This document shows positions 46,071-55,202 of a stretch of 64,000 bases of DNA, piece by piece (position 1 is the first letter of the stretch; each line of letters starts with the position of its first letter). The stretch is from Neospora caninum Liverpool. Taxonomy: Eukaryota > Apicomplexa > Conoidasida > Eucoccidiorida > Sarcocystidae. The position numbers were made by a program, and so were the translations under genes. Where the stretch lies: contig NC_018386.1 in NCBI RefSeq assembly GCF_000208865.1, positions 930,001 to 994,000 of the forward strand, given 5' to 3'. The notes under the pieces are model-generated. The model worked only from the letters and a program-made list of their open reading frames with translations. It was not told the origin of the DNA and made no database searches.

Positions 46071-48049
46071 TGAAAGTGAAGAGGAATTACATCTGCATGC
46101 ATATTTATCTGCTCTGTAGAAGGCACGTGCCTCCGTTGTTGGCTGTTTTCTGCCTGGCGCGGAAGAGCTTGTGGTGGCTGTGTTTCACGTGCCCGTCGCC
46201 TGTCTTTTTTTCCAGCGGATGCATGCGTGATGACGCCGTGGACGAACTGGTCCGCATGCAGCGCAACTTGCGGCGAAGGTTGGCGCACGCGCGTCCGGTC
46301 CATTCTCAGACCTCTTCTCTCCGGGAGTGGCAAAGAAGGCTGCCCGCCGACCGTGGAGACAGAGCCCTGCTCGAAGACGGAACTCGCGCCGTGTCCCCCG
46401 GAGGAGCAAAGCGAAGAAAACGGCTTATTCAGCTGGAAAAGTAAGACAGAAACGGCGTCTGAGCCACTTTGAGACCGATTCGCGTCAAGTGAGAGACAAA
46501 GGGAGACCTCCGCAGGAAATGTCTCCTTCGAACAGGAGCACACCTTCGGGAGGGCTCCGTGAATTTGCCGTCGTTCGTTCTCGCTTGCGTCCCTGACTCT
46601 CTCAGCTCCGCAGTGCGAGATGGGAGAGTGGCAGCCGTGGACTGCATGCAACGACAACTGCCAGAGATTTCGCTTTCGTCTTCCTCTCTCCGCCGCCGGA
46701 AGGCCTGCCTGCTCCGTCGAAATCCAAGAGGAACCGTGCGACGCGAGCACGTGCGTCGCGGCCGCTCGCGCCGCTTCCAGTTGTAAGTGGACGAGGTAAA
46801 GATATATGAGAAAATACAGGGCGAAACGTGGACGAGGTAAAGATATATGAGAAAATACAGGGCGAAACGTGGACGAGGTAAAGATATATGAGAAAATACA
46901 GGGCGAAACGTGGACGAGGTAAAGATATATGAGAAAATACAGGGCGAAACGTGGACGAGGTAAAGATATATGAGAAAATACAGGGCGAAACTTCGGGGCT
47001 TCGACGCCCTTGCACCCGCACTGCGTGCCTTGCACTTTTCCTTCGTGCGTCTTTTCACATTTAGGGAGCGGCGCCGGGAGACAGGCTGCGGCGTCCCAGG
47101 CGGGCTCTGACTTCTTGCCCTCGGAGAACTTTTCAGGAGCACGAGATTCGTTCTCTCCTTTCGGTTCGGCCCCCGTCGTCCTTCCTGCCTCGCAGGCAGA
47201 CGTCTCTGCGATCACGCGCGCCTGTCTCCTGAGCATTCTTCTCACGCTTCTCATCATCTTTCTCTTCATCTACTTTCGGAAGAAAGGGTGAGGAAACTGC
47301 GACAAAGACACTGCGGAGACAGCGCAGGTTCCCGCACGTCACTGCTCTCTCTTTCACCTGGAGCGACTGCGCGTTTTGCGGATGCCTTTCTCTGTTTTCT
47401 TTCGCCGTTTTTCTCTCGGGCGCGTGCCGCTAGAAACAAGATGGGCGCTCAGGCGCAACGGTCGACAGCGCCTTTTTTTTTCGTTCTCTCCCGTCAGCGA
47501 CTGGCGCGTCTCCACGTCGACGCGCACGAGCGAGCGTGTGTCTGTCACTTTCTCCTCGCCTCTCGCTGTGTCTTCTCCCGAGAGTTGGCCTTTCCACTCT
47601 CGGCTCTTTTTGTTGTGTTCTGCCTGTCGCATTTTCGTCGGATTTGGAAGAAGACTTACTTCTCTCCACCTTGTGAGACCAGCCGCTGGTATCCGACTGC
47701 ACCGGAGAGGCGAGGGCCTCTGCAGAGTGTTCGAAACGCCTGGAGAGTGTGCCTTGTTTGTTTGCTCTTCAGCATTCGAGGACGCCGGTACATTTATCCG
47801 CTGGACGGCGGCTGGACCGCCGCCAGTTCGTTTGCAGGCGACAATGACGAAACGACAAGCTTCGTGATGACGCAGGGGCAAGAAAACTCGGCTGAGGGCA
47901 GCCAGGCGGCGACTGCAGGCGCGGAGAGAAGCCAGGAGGGCGAGGACGAAGTTGAGAGCAACGCGAGCGAAAAACTCGCGAAAGTCGACGTGGACCAAGA
48001 CATGTCTTTTTGGGACGACGATGACGAAGAAACGAAAGAAGACAAGTAA
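41864..48049 (+). CDS. TRAP-family microneme-type adhesin: PAN and seven TSR domains, membrane anchor, acidic tail
   Basis: Eleven exons: 41864-42014, 42606-43082, 43356-43622, 43819-44031, 44200-44370, 44583-44753, 45400-45612, 46216-46440, 46606-46782, 47065-47287, 47773-48049; 854 aa. Every intron through number 9 is phase 1, so each module is a 1-1 exon. Order: signal sequence ([13 protein letters not shown]), a Cys-rich PAN-like start and TSR 1 (SEWSAWGAC) in exon 2, a PAN/apple domain in exon 3 ([20 protein letters not shown]), then TSR 2-7, one per exon 4-9. WxxW C-mannosylation sites are in all but TSR 4. Sites fitting the O-fucose consensus are CSTSCE (TSR 4) and CSATCG (TSR 6), the latter before WRTRVR. 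The membrane span is about 741-758 ([18 protein letters not shown]), followed by FRKKG and a 95-residue tail with YIYPLDGGW and an acidic end containing a single Trp (SFWDDDDEE), as in TRAP-family tails that couple to the actin motor. Architecture implies a secreted surface adhesin for gliding or invasion; the ligand is unknown. The ATG lies in caaaATG. Confidence 0.93.
42044..42250. repeat. (TA)n plus long (TGTA)n microsatellite in adhesin intron 1
   Basis: About 12 TA units run into roughly 45 tetranucleotide TGTA/ATGT units with a few CGTA variants at 42192-42212. The run begins 29 bases after the exon 1 donor (42015) and ends before the acceptor at 42605. Confidence 0.95.
45091..45226. 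repeat. (TA)n and (GTAT)n microsatellite in adhesin intron 6
   Basis: A run of TA/TATG units to about 45150 is followed by about 15 GTAT units. It lies in the 646-base intron between exons ending 44753 and starting 45400. Confidence 0.93.
45827..46068. repeat. compound microsatellite in adhesin intron 7
   Basis: Four (TA)n blocks are separated by three copies of a short spacer (GCAACCGCATATACATATA), followed by a (CA)n run of about 15 units at 46038-46067. All lie in the intron 45613-46215. Confidence 0.92.
46787..46991 (+). repeat. five perfect tandem copies of a 41-bp unit in adhesin intron 9
   Basis: Copies start at 46787, 46828, 46869, 46910 and 46951, with no mismatch between them. The array starts four bases after the exon 9 boundary, immediately behind the donor (T|gtaagtgg). 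Each unit contains gaggtaaag, which itself resembles a splice donor. The - strand is free of stop codons in all three frames across the array because 41 is not a multiple of three. Confidence 0.97.
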
Positions 48050-48104
48050 TGCAGGCACAAGAGACAAAGAGAAGAGACACAGAAAACAGGGGAAAGAACA
48101 GCGA

Positions 48105-48215
48105 ACAGGAGAGAGAGAAGAGACCAGAGAGAGAGAGAGAAGAGGCCAGGAGAGAGAGAAGAGGCCAGGAGAGAGAGAAGAGACCAGGAGAGAGAGAAGA
48201 GACCAGGAGAGACAG
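48105..48215 (+). repeat. GA-rich minisatellite in the adhesin 3' UTR
   Basis: Degenerate 18-20 base units alternating GAGAGAGA with AGGCCAGG/AGACCAGG, starting about 55 bases past the adhesin stop codon. Confidence 0.85.
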
Positions 48216-48870
48216 GGGAAACGTCGGGGAGCAACGCAAGTGGAGACATCGCCAGTAGCGGCCTGGACGAAGCGAGGTTTCTGTGTGTGAAGAATGAGGA
48301 GACGGGACGGAGGCTCCGCAGAAAGAGAGGAGTCCCCGAGGAAATAGACAGAGAAGGACAGGAGGGGCGTGAAGTGCATTAAAGAGATCTTGTCAAGGCC
48401 GTTCGAGGTGGAGAAATTCGATAGGAAAGGGGCGAAAGAAGAACAAGGCAATCGTAGGAACTGGACTCACATGGGAGCACGTGTGCAGGAGTACACCGTC
48501 TGTCGGAAAGAGCAACATACGCCAGAGAGGAGCTGCCCTCTGACGCGGCTTCCGAGGAAAAAAAATCCTTTTTTATTTCTTCGTATCTCGGGCCCTGTGC
48601 TTCCCAGTGTCGCTTGGCGCCGTTTTTTGCACCCCCTCTTCTCTTTCCCACCAAAGGATCATGACACGCAGTTCTCTGGGGCGGACTCGCCCGGTTGGGC
48701 GAAGAGGTTTCTGGCCCCAAAACAGATAGCCCGTCCCCCCTCGAAGACAAGTGGCGACATAGAACGTACACCTCGGATGCGCAATTCTCAAAATCCCGCA
48801 GTTTTTGCGCAGATTCCACACTGACCCACAATCCCCGTCTGCGAGACACTCTCAACAGTCTGAATCGACT

Positions 48871-48873
<3 letters not shown>

Positions 48874-48914
<41 letters not shown>

Positions 48915-48975
48915 AATATACAGACTATATACACACTCAGACATATAGAGATATACACACGGATATATGGATCCC

Positions 48976-49009
<34 letters not shown>

Positions 49010-49070
49010 AATATACAGACTATATACACACTCAGACATATAGAGATATACACACGGATATATGGATCCC

Positions 49071-49105
<35 letters not shown>

Positions 49106-49161
49106 AGGGATTGACAGATATAAACATGTCTTTAAGGAAATATATATATATATATATATGC
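48874..49161. repeat. (TA)n tracts with a 95-bp tandem duplication
   Basis: A 95-base composite (starting TGCAAATATACAGACTATAT and including its own (TA)n tract) begins at 48911 and repeats at 49006. Flanking (TA)n tracts lie at 48874-48910, 49076-49102 and 49140-49159. The duplication therefore copied unique spacer and microsatellite together. Confidence 0.93.
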
Positions 49162-50220
49162 ATATAAACATATATGCCGATGTAGATTTGAAGACTTTAT
49201 CTACCTTTGTGTATGTTGATATATAAATATGCGTACTCGCGAGATGCCTGCGTGCGAGGTTGTCTGTTTGAGGGGGCCGGTGAACGATGTAGCGAAAGCA
49301 GTCGAAGAGAAAGGCGAGATGTTTCAAAAGCGGTGGCAATCGCCACGTGAACTACTCTTGTTGCTGTTCTCGGATGCTACACACACGGGGATATTCCAAA
49401 GCTTTGTCGATCTGCAGAGATTCTCCATTTCACCTGTGCAGACATGGATCTCTAGGTAGTTACACAGACCTATTCGATATATCTATTATCCATCTCCTGG
49501 CAACTTGCTTCCTCTCCATATCTTTTTCTCTCTAATTACATATCGTTACGATCAACCGCTGTCTACTTTTACATAGGTATATATATATATATATATATAT
49601 ATTTCTATGCACCCCGTAGCTCCCTGCCTCTGGTCAGTGTATCATTTGGATCGAAGCGTGAACAACGTTCTAGACCGCTAGAACCGCCTGTTCGAAGTTC
49701 TTCAGGTCCACATCCTCTACACTTTGACCCACCGAAGTTCGGCAGAGATTCCAGTGTTCTCAGAGGAAGAGCGGCTGCTACGTCCACAGCGCTCGAGAGG
49801 CAACAGATAACCTCGGGAACAGCAGCGAAGTTCGAAGAATTCTCAGTCGTGACATGCAAGACTTCTGAAATTCTAGCCCCGAGCCGCAGCCTGCCACACG
49901 TTTTTGAGGCATTCTTCTCGCCTCGTGAACTCTGTGGCGAAAGCAAACGTGGGAAAGACTTCATCCCCGTCTCACGCCTGCAGTGCGGAGGCCCATACTC
50001 ACATGAACACAGCTACATTGACAGGCATCTCCACAAATGCACTCACCCATACACAAATACATATCTATATATCTATATATCTATATATATTTATATGTAT
50101 ATGTATTTGCTTTTCTGTGTATCAGTGGACTATCCCGATACGATTTTAATACGACGCAGTAGATGTGGAAGACCCGCGTTTTTGTTGCATTTTCATGGTT
50201 TTTCCACAAAGAAAAAGCCT

Positions 50221-51672
50221 TCAATCTTCTTCGATGGCTGCAAGCACCAGTTCCCGAATCTGCGGATTTTCGAGAGCTGCGCAAACTCTCTCTTTGTCGT
50301 TAAGTTGTTTGGTCAGGCTTTCCGCGTCTTCATGGGCGAAAATCTCAAGGTCGACAAACAGCCGCCTCTGCACGCGTTTCCTGCTCCCGCGCGCTCGAGC
50401 AGAGACCCAAGACGCCCCGTATCCACTGGAGACCACATCTGCCGAAATGCTTCGCTCCTTCCCCTCCCTTTCCTCACGCACCGCATCCCAGTTTCCCCCT
50501 TTATTCCTCTCGCTCTGGTCCGACTCTCCCTCGATTCCCCAGTCTTCTTCTGCGTCGTCTGTCTCTCCTGCCTCCGGGTGCAAACGTTGGAGGAAGTTCG
50601 GCGAGATGAAGGGAAATCTTGCGCAAAGTTTGCATCGAACGGCGAGGCCGATGAGACTCACCATCGAGCACTTCGCATTCGTCGGCGCTAAGCCGACCGT
50701 CACGACTGCGGCCTCGTTCACTCTCTCGCAGCCGAGAAAACTGGACGAGAAAGAAGACTCGCCAGGTTGTGTCTGCGCAGTTTTCTCCGACGAGCTCAAC
50801 GCGTTGGAAGAACACTCGGCCGGCTCTCGCCGAGGATGTCTGAGGCGCGCAGCCGTCCAGCCCCTCTTCTCCCCGTTGCTCCACGAAGGCTCAGATGGTG
50901 TCTCTCCTGGCTGTGCTCTTCCCTCTCTTTCACACGCAGCCTCCTCTCTCTCTGTTGCTCCTGCCTCCTTTTTTGCTTCGCCGTTTTGCCCTCGCGCTCT
51001 CTCCGGCAGCAAGGCGTCCTCGTTCTCAATGCGAATCATTTGAGGTGTCGTGACGCCGAGGTCGCCGAGAGTATAGACTGGGAACTCGGGGTCTTTGACG
51101 TCGCGAATGGCGAAGAAAATTTCCTGGCCGAGCGACGAGAGAGATGCCAGTGCCTGTGCTTGCCGCACTTTCTCGTCTCCCAGGAGGCCATCGTCGATGC
51201 GTGGAGCTGCTGCTTGGCATCGGGGATGCGAAACGGCGTTGTCGGTGCGGTTGCCACGTTCAAAAGCATTTCTGTCTTGCCTCGGCGGGAAATTCGACAC
51301 CGGGTCATCCTTTTCTTCTCTCGCAGACTGCACGTGGATCCTGTCCCGTTCAGCCTCCACCCAAGCCTCTCCAGAACGCCCAGTTTCACCTTCTTTGACG
51401 CTCTCTTCTCCACGTTCTCTTGTGTCGCGTAGCACCTCTGCTGCCTCGTCACCTTTTCTTTTCTCGTCCTTTTTTTCCTCTCGTCCTGCCTCTTGTTCGA
51501 CTTCCCCCGCTTCACCCTCTTCTCTCCCTTTTTCCTCTTGGTGCCCGTCGCGAGGGTTGAGACGCGACGCAGACGAACGGCGAGGCCACGCAGGAGAAGG
51601 GGGAGAGGGACGTGTGTCTCCTTCTGCTCCCGCCTCTCCCAAAAAACCTGGGTCCGTCTTGGGCTTCCACAT
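50221..51672 (-). CDS. CIA2: CIA2/MIP18-family cytosolic Fe-S cluster targeting protein
   Basis: CIA2 (FAM96/MIP18) works with CIA1 and MMS19 to deliver Fe-S clusters to cytosolic and nuclear apoproteins such as DNA polymerases and helicases. A single exon of 483 aa starts at an ATG (aaagATG). The family core is recognisable in three pieces: EIFFAIRDVKDPEFPVYTLG (184-203), AVVTVGLAPTNAKCSMVSLI (322-341) with the conserved reactive Cys335, and RRLFVDLEIF...TKQLNDKERVCAALEN (436-469) at the C-terminus. Typical CIA2 proteins are about 160 aa; here a ~180-residue charged N-terminus and two insertions (about 218-320 and 366-434), all low-complexity and Glu/Arg/Ser-rich, triple the length without disrupting the motifs. 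The core between insertions remains uninterrupted in frame, so no introns are needed. Confidence 0.95.
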   Translation of the reverse strand: MWKPKTDPGFLGEAGAEGDTRPSPPSPAWPRRSSASRLNPRDGHQEEKGREEGEAGEVEQEAGREEKKDEKRKGDEAAEVLRDTRERGEESVKEGETGRSGEAWVEAERDRIHVQSAREEKDDPVSNFPPRQDRNAFERGNRTDNAVSHPRCQAAAPRIDDGLLGDEKVRQAQALASLSSLGQEIFFAIRDVKDPEFPVYTLGDLGVTTPQMIRIENEDALLPERARGQNGEAKKEAGATEREEAACEREGRAQPGETPSEPSWSNGEKRGWTAARLRHPRREPAECSSNALSSSEKTAQTQPGESSFSSSFLGCERVNEAAVVTVGLAPTNAKCSMVSLIGLAVRCKLCARFPFISPNFLQRLHPEAGETDDAEEDWGIEGESDQSERNKGGNWDAVREEREGKERSISADVVSSGYGASWVSARARGSRKRVQRRLFVDLEIFAHEDAESLTKQLNDKERVCAALENPQIRELVLAAIEED

Positions 51673-52272
51673 CTTTAACAGTCGCTTTTCGCGCGGGACG
51701 TTCTCCCACCTACCTGTTTATGTAAATTCAGACACGAACAGAGAAACGGGCGCAGTGGAGAGGAGCACAAGAGGAGATGCACAGTGAAGACGCTCCTCTT
51801 GCGCGCAGAAAACCTCCAAAACGCTAGTCTCCGGAGACCTGAGAGGCGAGAGAAGGTCGAGCTCCTTCGCTTCCCACAAAGCCTCCCGCTGGCCCTTTGA
51901 TGTTTTCAACTCATTCGTCTTCACTCGGCCTTCTCTCCGCAGCTCTCGCGCCTTCACAGGCAAATCGAAACCTTCCTTCACGACTGCGCTCGTGCCTCCG
52001 TCCTGATCCTGACGCACCAACTTCCGCCTCTCATCCTCTCGGATGCAAAGCAGAGCGACCAAAGTTTTTGAGTGCTTCGAACCTCCGTTACCTCCCTCCT
52101 CGCATTCTCTTCCTCGTCCACCCTCGTTCTCGTCGCCTCTCCGCGTCTCTCCCTTGTCAAATCTCCCTCTCACTGTCTCCTTCCCAACCTCTCCCTTTTA
52201 CTATCTTTCTCTTGATCTCCCTCTTTTGATCTTTCTTGACTTCTTTTCTCCCCGTGTGTCTGGGTGTTCCAC
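51673..52272. other. short spacer between CIA2 and TRAPPC6
   Basis: Both flanking genes are on the - strand, so this holds the TRAPPC6 3' UTR and the CIA2 promoter. It is C/T-rich on the + strand. A CGTCTCT (reverse of AGAGACG) lies at 52144-52150, 470 bases before the CIA2 start. No gene seen. Confidence 0.55.
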
Positions 52273-53043
52273 TCAAGAAGGAATTCGGATTTGGAAAGAG
52301 CAGTTTGGGCTGGCAGACGCATCTGCAGTGACGGTGCACGAAAGACCCATGTTTGCGAGTGCGCCCCGAATGATTCCGCACACGAGCGAGACGTGGACGA
52401 GAGGTTCCTCGCACAGAGCCGCGACGGCGCCTTCTGCTTGCAGCTTGGCTGCTGCCTCGCTCTCTTTCCTTGCGTTCTCGCGTGTGCGGTTCTCGCCCTC
52501 GCGGTCTTCGCGCTCGGAGCCCGTTGCGGTGTACGCCCCCGCGAAGGCTTCCGTCGGGAGTTTCGCGTTTTCGCCTGGGACGGCTGGTCGCAGGCGTCGG
52601 AGCCACGGGAGGCTGTGGTCTTGAATCACGTATCCACCCCGGCGGTTGGTTTGGAGACGGTCCGCCTGTTTCTGAAAGAGGATTTGCCAGAGATCCTTGC
52701 ACACGAATTTCAGGCATTCGCGCTGCTCCCACATGCGCGTCTGAAGCCGCAGCGAGAGACGCTCCAGGAGCCTCACGCCGATCTGGAACCCTGCGGCCTC
52801 GAGCGTCGCGAGAGTCTCTCGACGGTTCCCGCCGCTTCGAAGCGCGGCATAGCTCGCGACTTCTTGTTGGAGAAAGTGCACGCCGCTCGTGGCCACCTCG
52901 TGCACAGGCGGCGAGAGAACAGCTGGAGAGGCGGCGTGCGAGAAAAAGTTCGAAGTCGAAGACGGACCCGACGTCGCAGACGACGAAGCGGAGGACGGCA
53001 CACTCAAAAAACCCGGATGCAAACCGCCGCCGGAGCTCAGCAT
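52273..53043 (-). CDS. TRAPPC6: TRAPP complex subunit TRAPPC6/Trs33
   Basis: TRAPPC6 is a Bet3-fold subunit of the TRAPP tethering complexes that activate Rab1/Rab11-type GTPases at the Golgi. A single exon gives 256 aa from the first ATG (53043). The family signature is strong: LEAAGFQIGVRLLERLSL (81-98), KFVCKDLWQILFQKQADRLQ (112-131) followed by TNRRGGYVIQD, and CGIIRGALANMGLSCTVTA (222-240) with a C-terminal NCSFQI strand. The first ~50 residues and an insertion at about 154-212 are low-complexity additions; usual length is 155-175 aa. The frame continues upstream only through non-ATG codons and a hydrophobic Leu/Phe-rich stretch that reflects C/T-rich leader DNA. Confidence 0.95.
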   Translation of the reverse strand: MLSSGGGLHPGFLSVPSSASSSATSGPSSTSNFFSHAASPAVLSPPVHEVATSGVHFLQQEVASYAALRSGGNRRETLATLEAAGFQIGVRLLERLSLRLQTRMWEQRECLKFVCKDLWQILFQKQADRLQTNRRGGYVIQDHSLPWLRRLRPAVPGENAKLPTEAFAGAYTATGSEREDREGENRTRENARKESEAAAKLQAEGAVAALCEEPLVHVSLVCGIIRGALANMGLSCTVTADASASPNCSFQIRIPS

Positions 53044-54701
53044 CGTGGAACGAAGAAACGGGAGCGGCTCAGACACGGAAAACAGCCCAGGGCGCGAGCA
53101 AAGAGAAGCAGAAAAAGAATACCAGGAGAGAAAGAACACGAGAAAAACACAGAAAAGAGTGGCCACGAAAAGAGAAGAGAGATGGCGAACGAAGAGAGGC
53201 GTGTTTGGACGAGACAAAAACAGTCGAGGGGAGCGGAAAAGGGGGAAGCTGAACACAAACGCTGCGCGTTTCTCGCTCAACTAAGAGGCCAACACAAGAA
53301 GGCGAAGACGACCGAGAAGAACAGAGAGAAAGAGACAAAAAGAGAGGCTTGGACACTGCCGGAGAGGAGCGTTGGAAGAGCGATGCAGACCAAATGCAGC
53401 GACACGGTCCGAGCCGTCTCGTTTCTCGCCCCAAAAGAGTCGACTCACACAAGTCAACCGGTTCGTCTCATCCTCCAAGCTGAAGAGAGGAAGCAAGAAA
53501 GGCGAGGAGAGAAAAGCGCGGTGAGAGCGAACGGGAACGAACGAGGACGCCGGTTTCAGGACGGCGCCTTCCTCAAATCTGCACACAACGAGACAGACGT
53601 GAGGAGCGCGCACATCTCAGAGAGCCAAAAGGCCTCGGCGTGCGGTTCCGCTCCTGGGGTGTACATACACCGCAGACAACGGCGGAAAGAAAAGAACGGA
53701 ACGAGAGGAGGACGGCGAGGAAAGCGCACGCCAAAAGCTTCAGCCACCACTACAGAGAGCCTGCGAGATCAGCTGTTTTGCAAAGACACCCGAGCCGACA
53801 AGAATGTGCAGACGTGTGGAGGCACAAACACAAGGAGAAGCGCGTTTTACCGAAACCGAGCACGTACACTAGGCGAGAGGGAAAAGACGGCGCGAGACAA
53901 GTTGAAGAGAGACGACAAAGAGCAAGCCGTGTTTCTTTTGAAGCATCGCTCCCGTTTCGTGCTTTTCCCCCGAGAAGAAGGGCGTGCATGGGAGAGACAG
54001 CGAACAGGCAGCGTGGAATTTGAAAGCTGTTCAAAAAGCGTTATTTGTTGCGTCGCTTCAAAAACCTTCGCTTTCATTTCCTGTGCGGCAAGGCCTCTGC
54101 TGTTTTGACACTGCGCAAACTCCGCTGGCGGCTGAGGCGCACACGTCGGCTTTTCTACGAGCCGTCAAAAAATCTTGGGGGTTCGCAGACATACACACCA
54201 ACAGAAGATACAGAGGCGGAAGGACCGAGGGCGCGAATGTGTCAAACTTTTGAATAAAAACGTTCCGTTTTTCGACAAAAATCTTGAGAGGCACACTCTG
54301 AACCAGAACGCTGAGAGTTTCATCCCCTGCTATCCTCTCTGGGATCTCTCCGTCTCTCTCCTCTTGAAATTCCGTCCGAAGAAGACACTTCTCTTCTTCC
54401 TCGCCGCGTCTTAAAAACCTTTCCGCTCCAAACGTGCTCTCTCCCACTTCCTCTTTCTGCATTTTCCTTGAGAGCCTCCGACCTCTCGTCTCCCCTGTTT
54501 TTTCCTCCTCGCCAGCCTCTCGCACCCAGCTGTCCTTCCTTTCCTTCTCGTTCCTGGTCCTTTCCCTTCCCTTTCTTTCCCTTCCTTTCCCTTCCTTTCC
54601 CTTCCTTTCCCTTCCTTTCCCTTCCTTTTCCCTTCTTTTCGTCTCCATTTTCTTCGAGTGTCTCTGCTGCACACTCCTTTCAGTTTTCCGTTTTCGACGC
54701 C
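53044..54701. other. divergent intergenic region between TRAPPC6 and POMP
   Basis: 1.66 kb between two head-to-head genes, so it must contain both promoters and leaders. It is purine-rich on the + strand up to about 54.0 kb and C/T-rich after 54.3 kb. A CGTCTCT heptamer lies at 54351-54357 and a CCCTT-type minisatellite just before POMP. The 614-codon + frame at 52264-54108 crosses TRAPPC6 antisense and is not a gene. Confidence 0.6.
54556..54640 (+). repeat. TTTCCCTTCC pyrimidine minisatellite in the POMP leader
   Basis: About eight imperfect 10-base units of (TTTCCCTTCC) lie 60-145 bases before the POMP start codon, all pyrimidine on the coding strand. Confidence 0.9.
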
Positions 54702-55202
54702 ATGGACTACGCAGCGGCCGCGTCGGCTGTCTCGACGTCTCTGTCGGGCGGCGCAGCCTCCACAGTCGCTTTCCCCTCGCAGTTCCCCAACACGTTTCTC
54801 CACGACGGTTTCGCGCGCGCGTCGCCGCCTGCCTCTTCTGTCTCTTCTCTCTCGGTTTCTGCCTTGCCGCCGCCTGCCGGCTGCGTGCCTCAACATCCTC
54901 TGGAGACTCAGCAGAGCGTCCATTTGCGCGAGCGAGAGCGCACCGAGTTCCAGCACGCAGCTCGGCTGTACGGCCTGCATGCGCCCTTGCGGCTGAAGAT
55001 GGAGAGAGAGCTGTGCGCGATGAGTCAGCGGCTTCCCGGCCTGCCGTCTTCCCTCTGGGGCGTGCAGACTCTGATGCGCCTCGACGAGGAAGTCGCCGCC
55101 GAGGACTTTCTGAATCGCGAGAAACCCGACGAAGACGAACTCGCAGGTTTTGGTCCTGGCCTCGGCCTCCACGAGAAGATCGAGAGGCGCATGGGCATCT
55201 AG
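54702..55202 (+). CDS. POMP: proteasome maturation protein POMP/Ump1
   Basis: POMP (Ump1) is the chaperone that joins proteasome half-mers, checks beta-subunit maturation and is then degraded as the first substrate of the new 20S particle. A single exon gives 166 aa (family about 140). The conserved core starts at HPLE (65-68) and runs through LYGLHAPLRLKMERELC (79-95), QRLPGLPSSLWGVQTL (109-124) and AAEDFLNREKPDE (132-144), matching the Ump1 pattern of a haPl+l+mE helix followed by RlPgLpsS. The first 60 residues are Ala/Ser-rich and poorly conserved. The ATG in cgccATGga is strong; the open frame upstream is leader. Confidence 0.95.
   Translation: MDYAAAASAVSTSLSGGAASTVAFPSQFPNTFLHDGFARASPPASSVSSLSVSALPPPAGCVPQHPLETQQSVHLRERERTEFQHAARLYGLHAPLRLKMERELCAMSQRLPGLPSSLWGVQTLMRLDEEVAAEDFLNREKPDEDELAGFGPGLGLHEKIERRMGI

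Larger units (their letters stand above)
48050..50220. other. convergent intergenic region
   Basis: This separates the adhesin (+) from CIA2 (-) and should contain both 3' UTRs. The first 170 bases after the adhesin stop are a purine tract with five or so degenerate copies of an ~18-base AGGCCAGGAGAGAGAGAAG-like unit (48105-48215). A compound microsatellite follows at 48874-49161, and another (TA)n at 49578-49602. No exon was found. Confidence 0.6.

Noticed and set aside
46787..46991. Regularly repeated units as a CRISPR-like array
   Set aside because: The units are directly adjacent with no spacers, and the genome is eukaryotic.
45998..47269. 423-codon - strand frame with repeated [16 protein letters not shown]
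   Set aside because: The repeated peptide is the 41-bp intronic array read backwards; the rest is antisense to TSR exons 8-10.
52264..54108. 614-codon open frame on the + strand
   Set aside because: It runs antisense through the clearly identified TRAPPC6 gene and then through purine-rich DNA; composition is Arg/Lys/Glu repeats with no domain.
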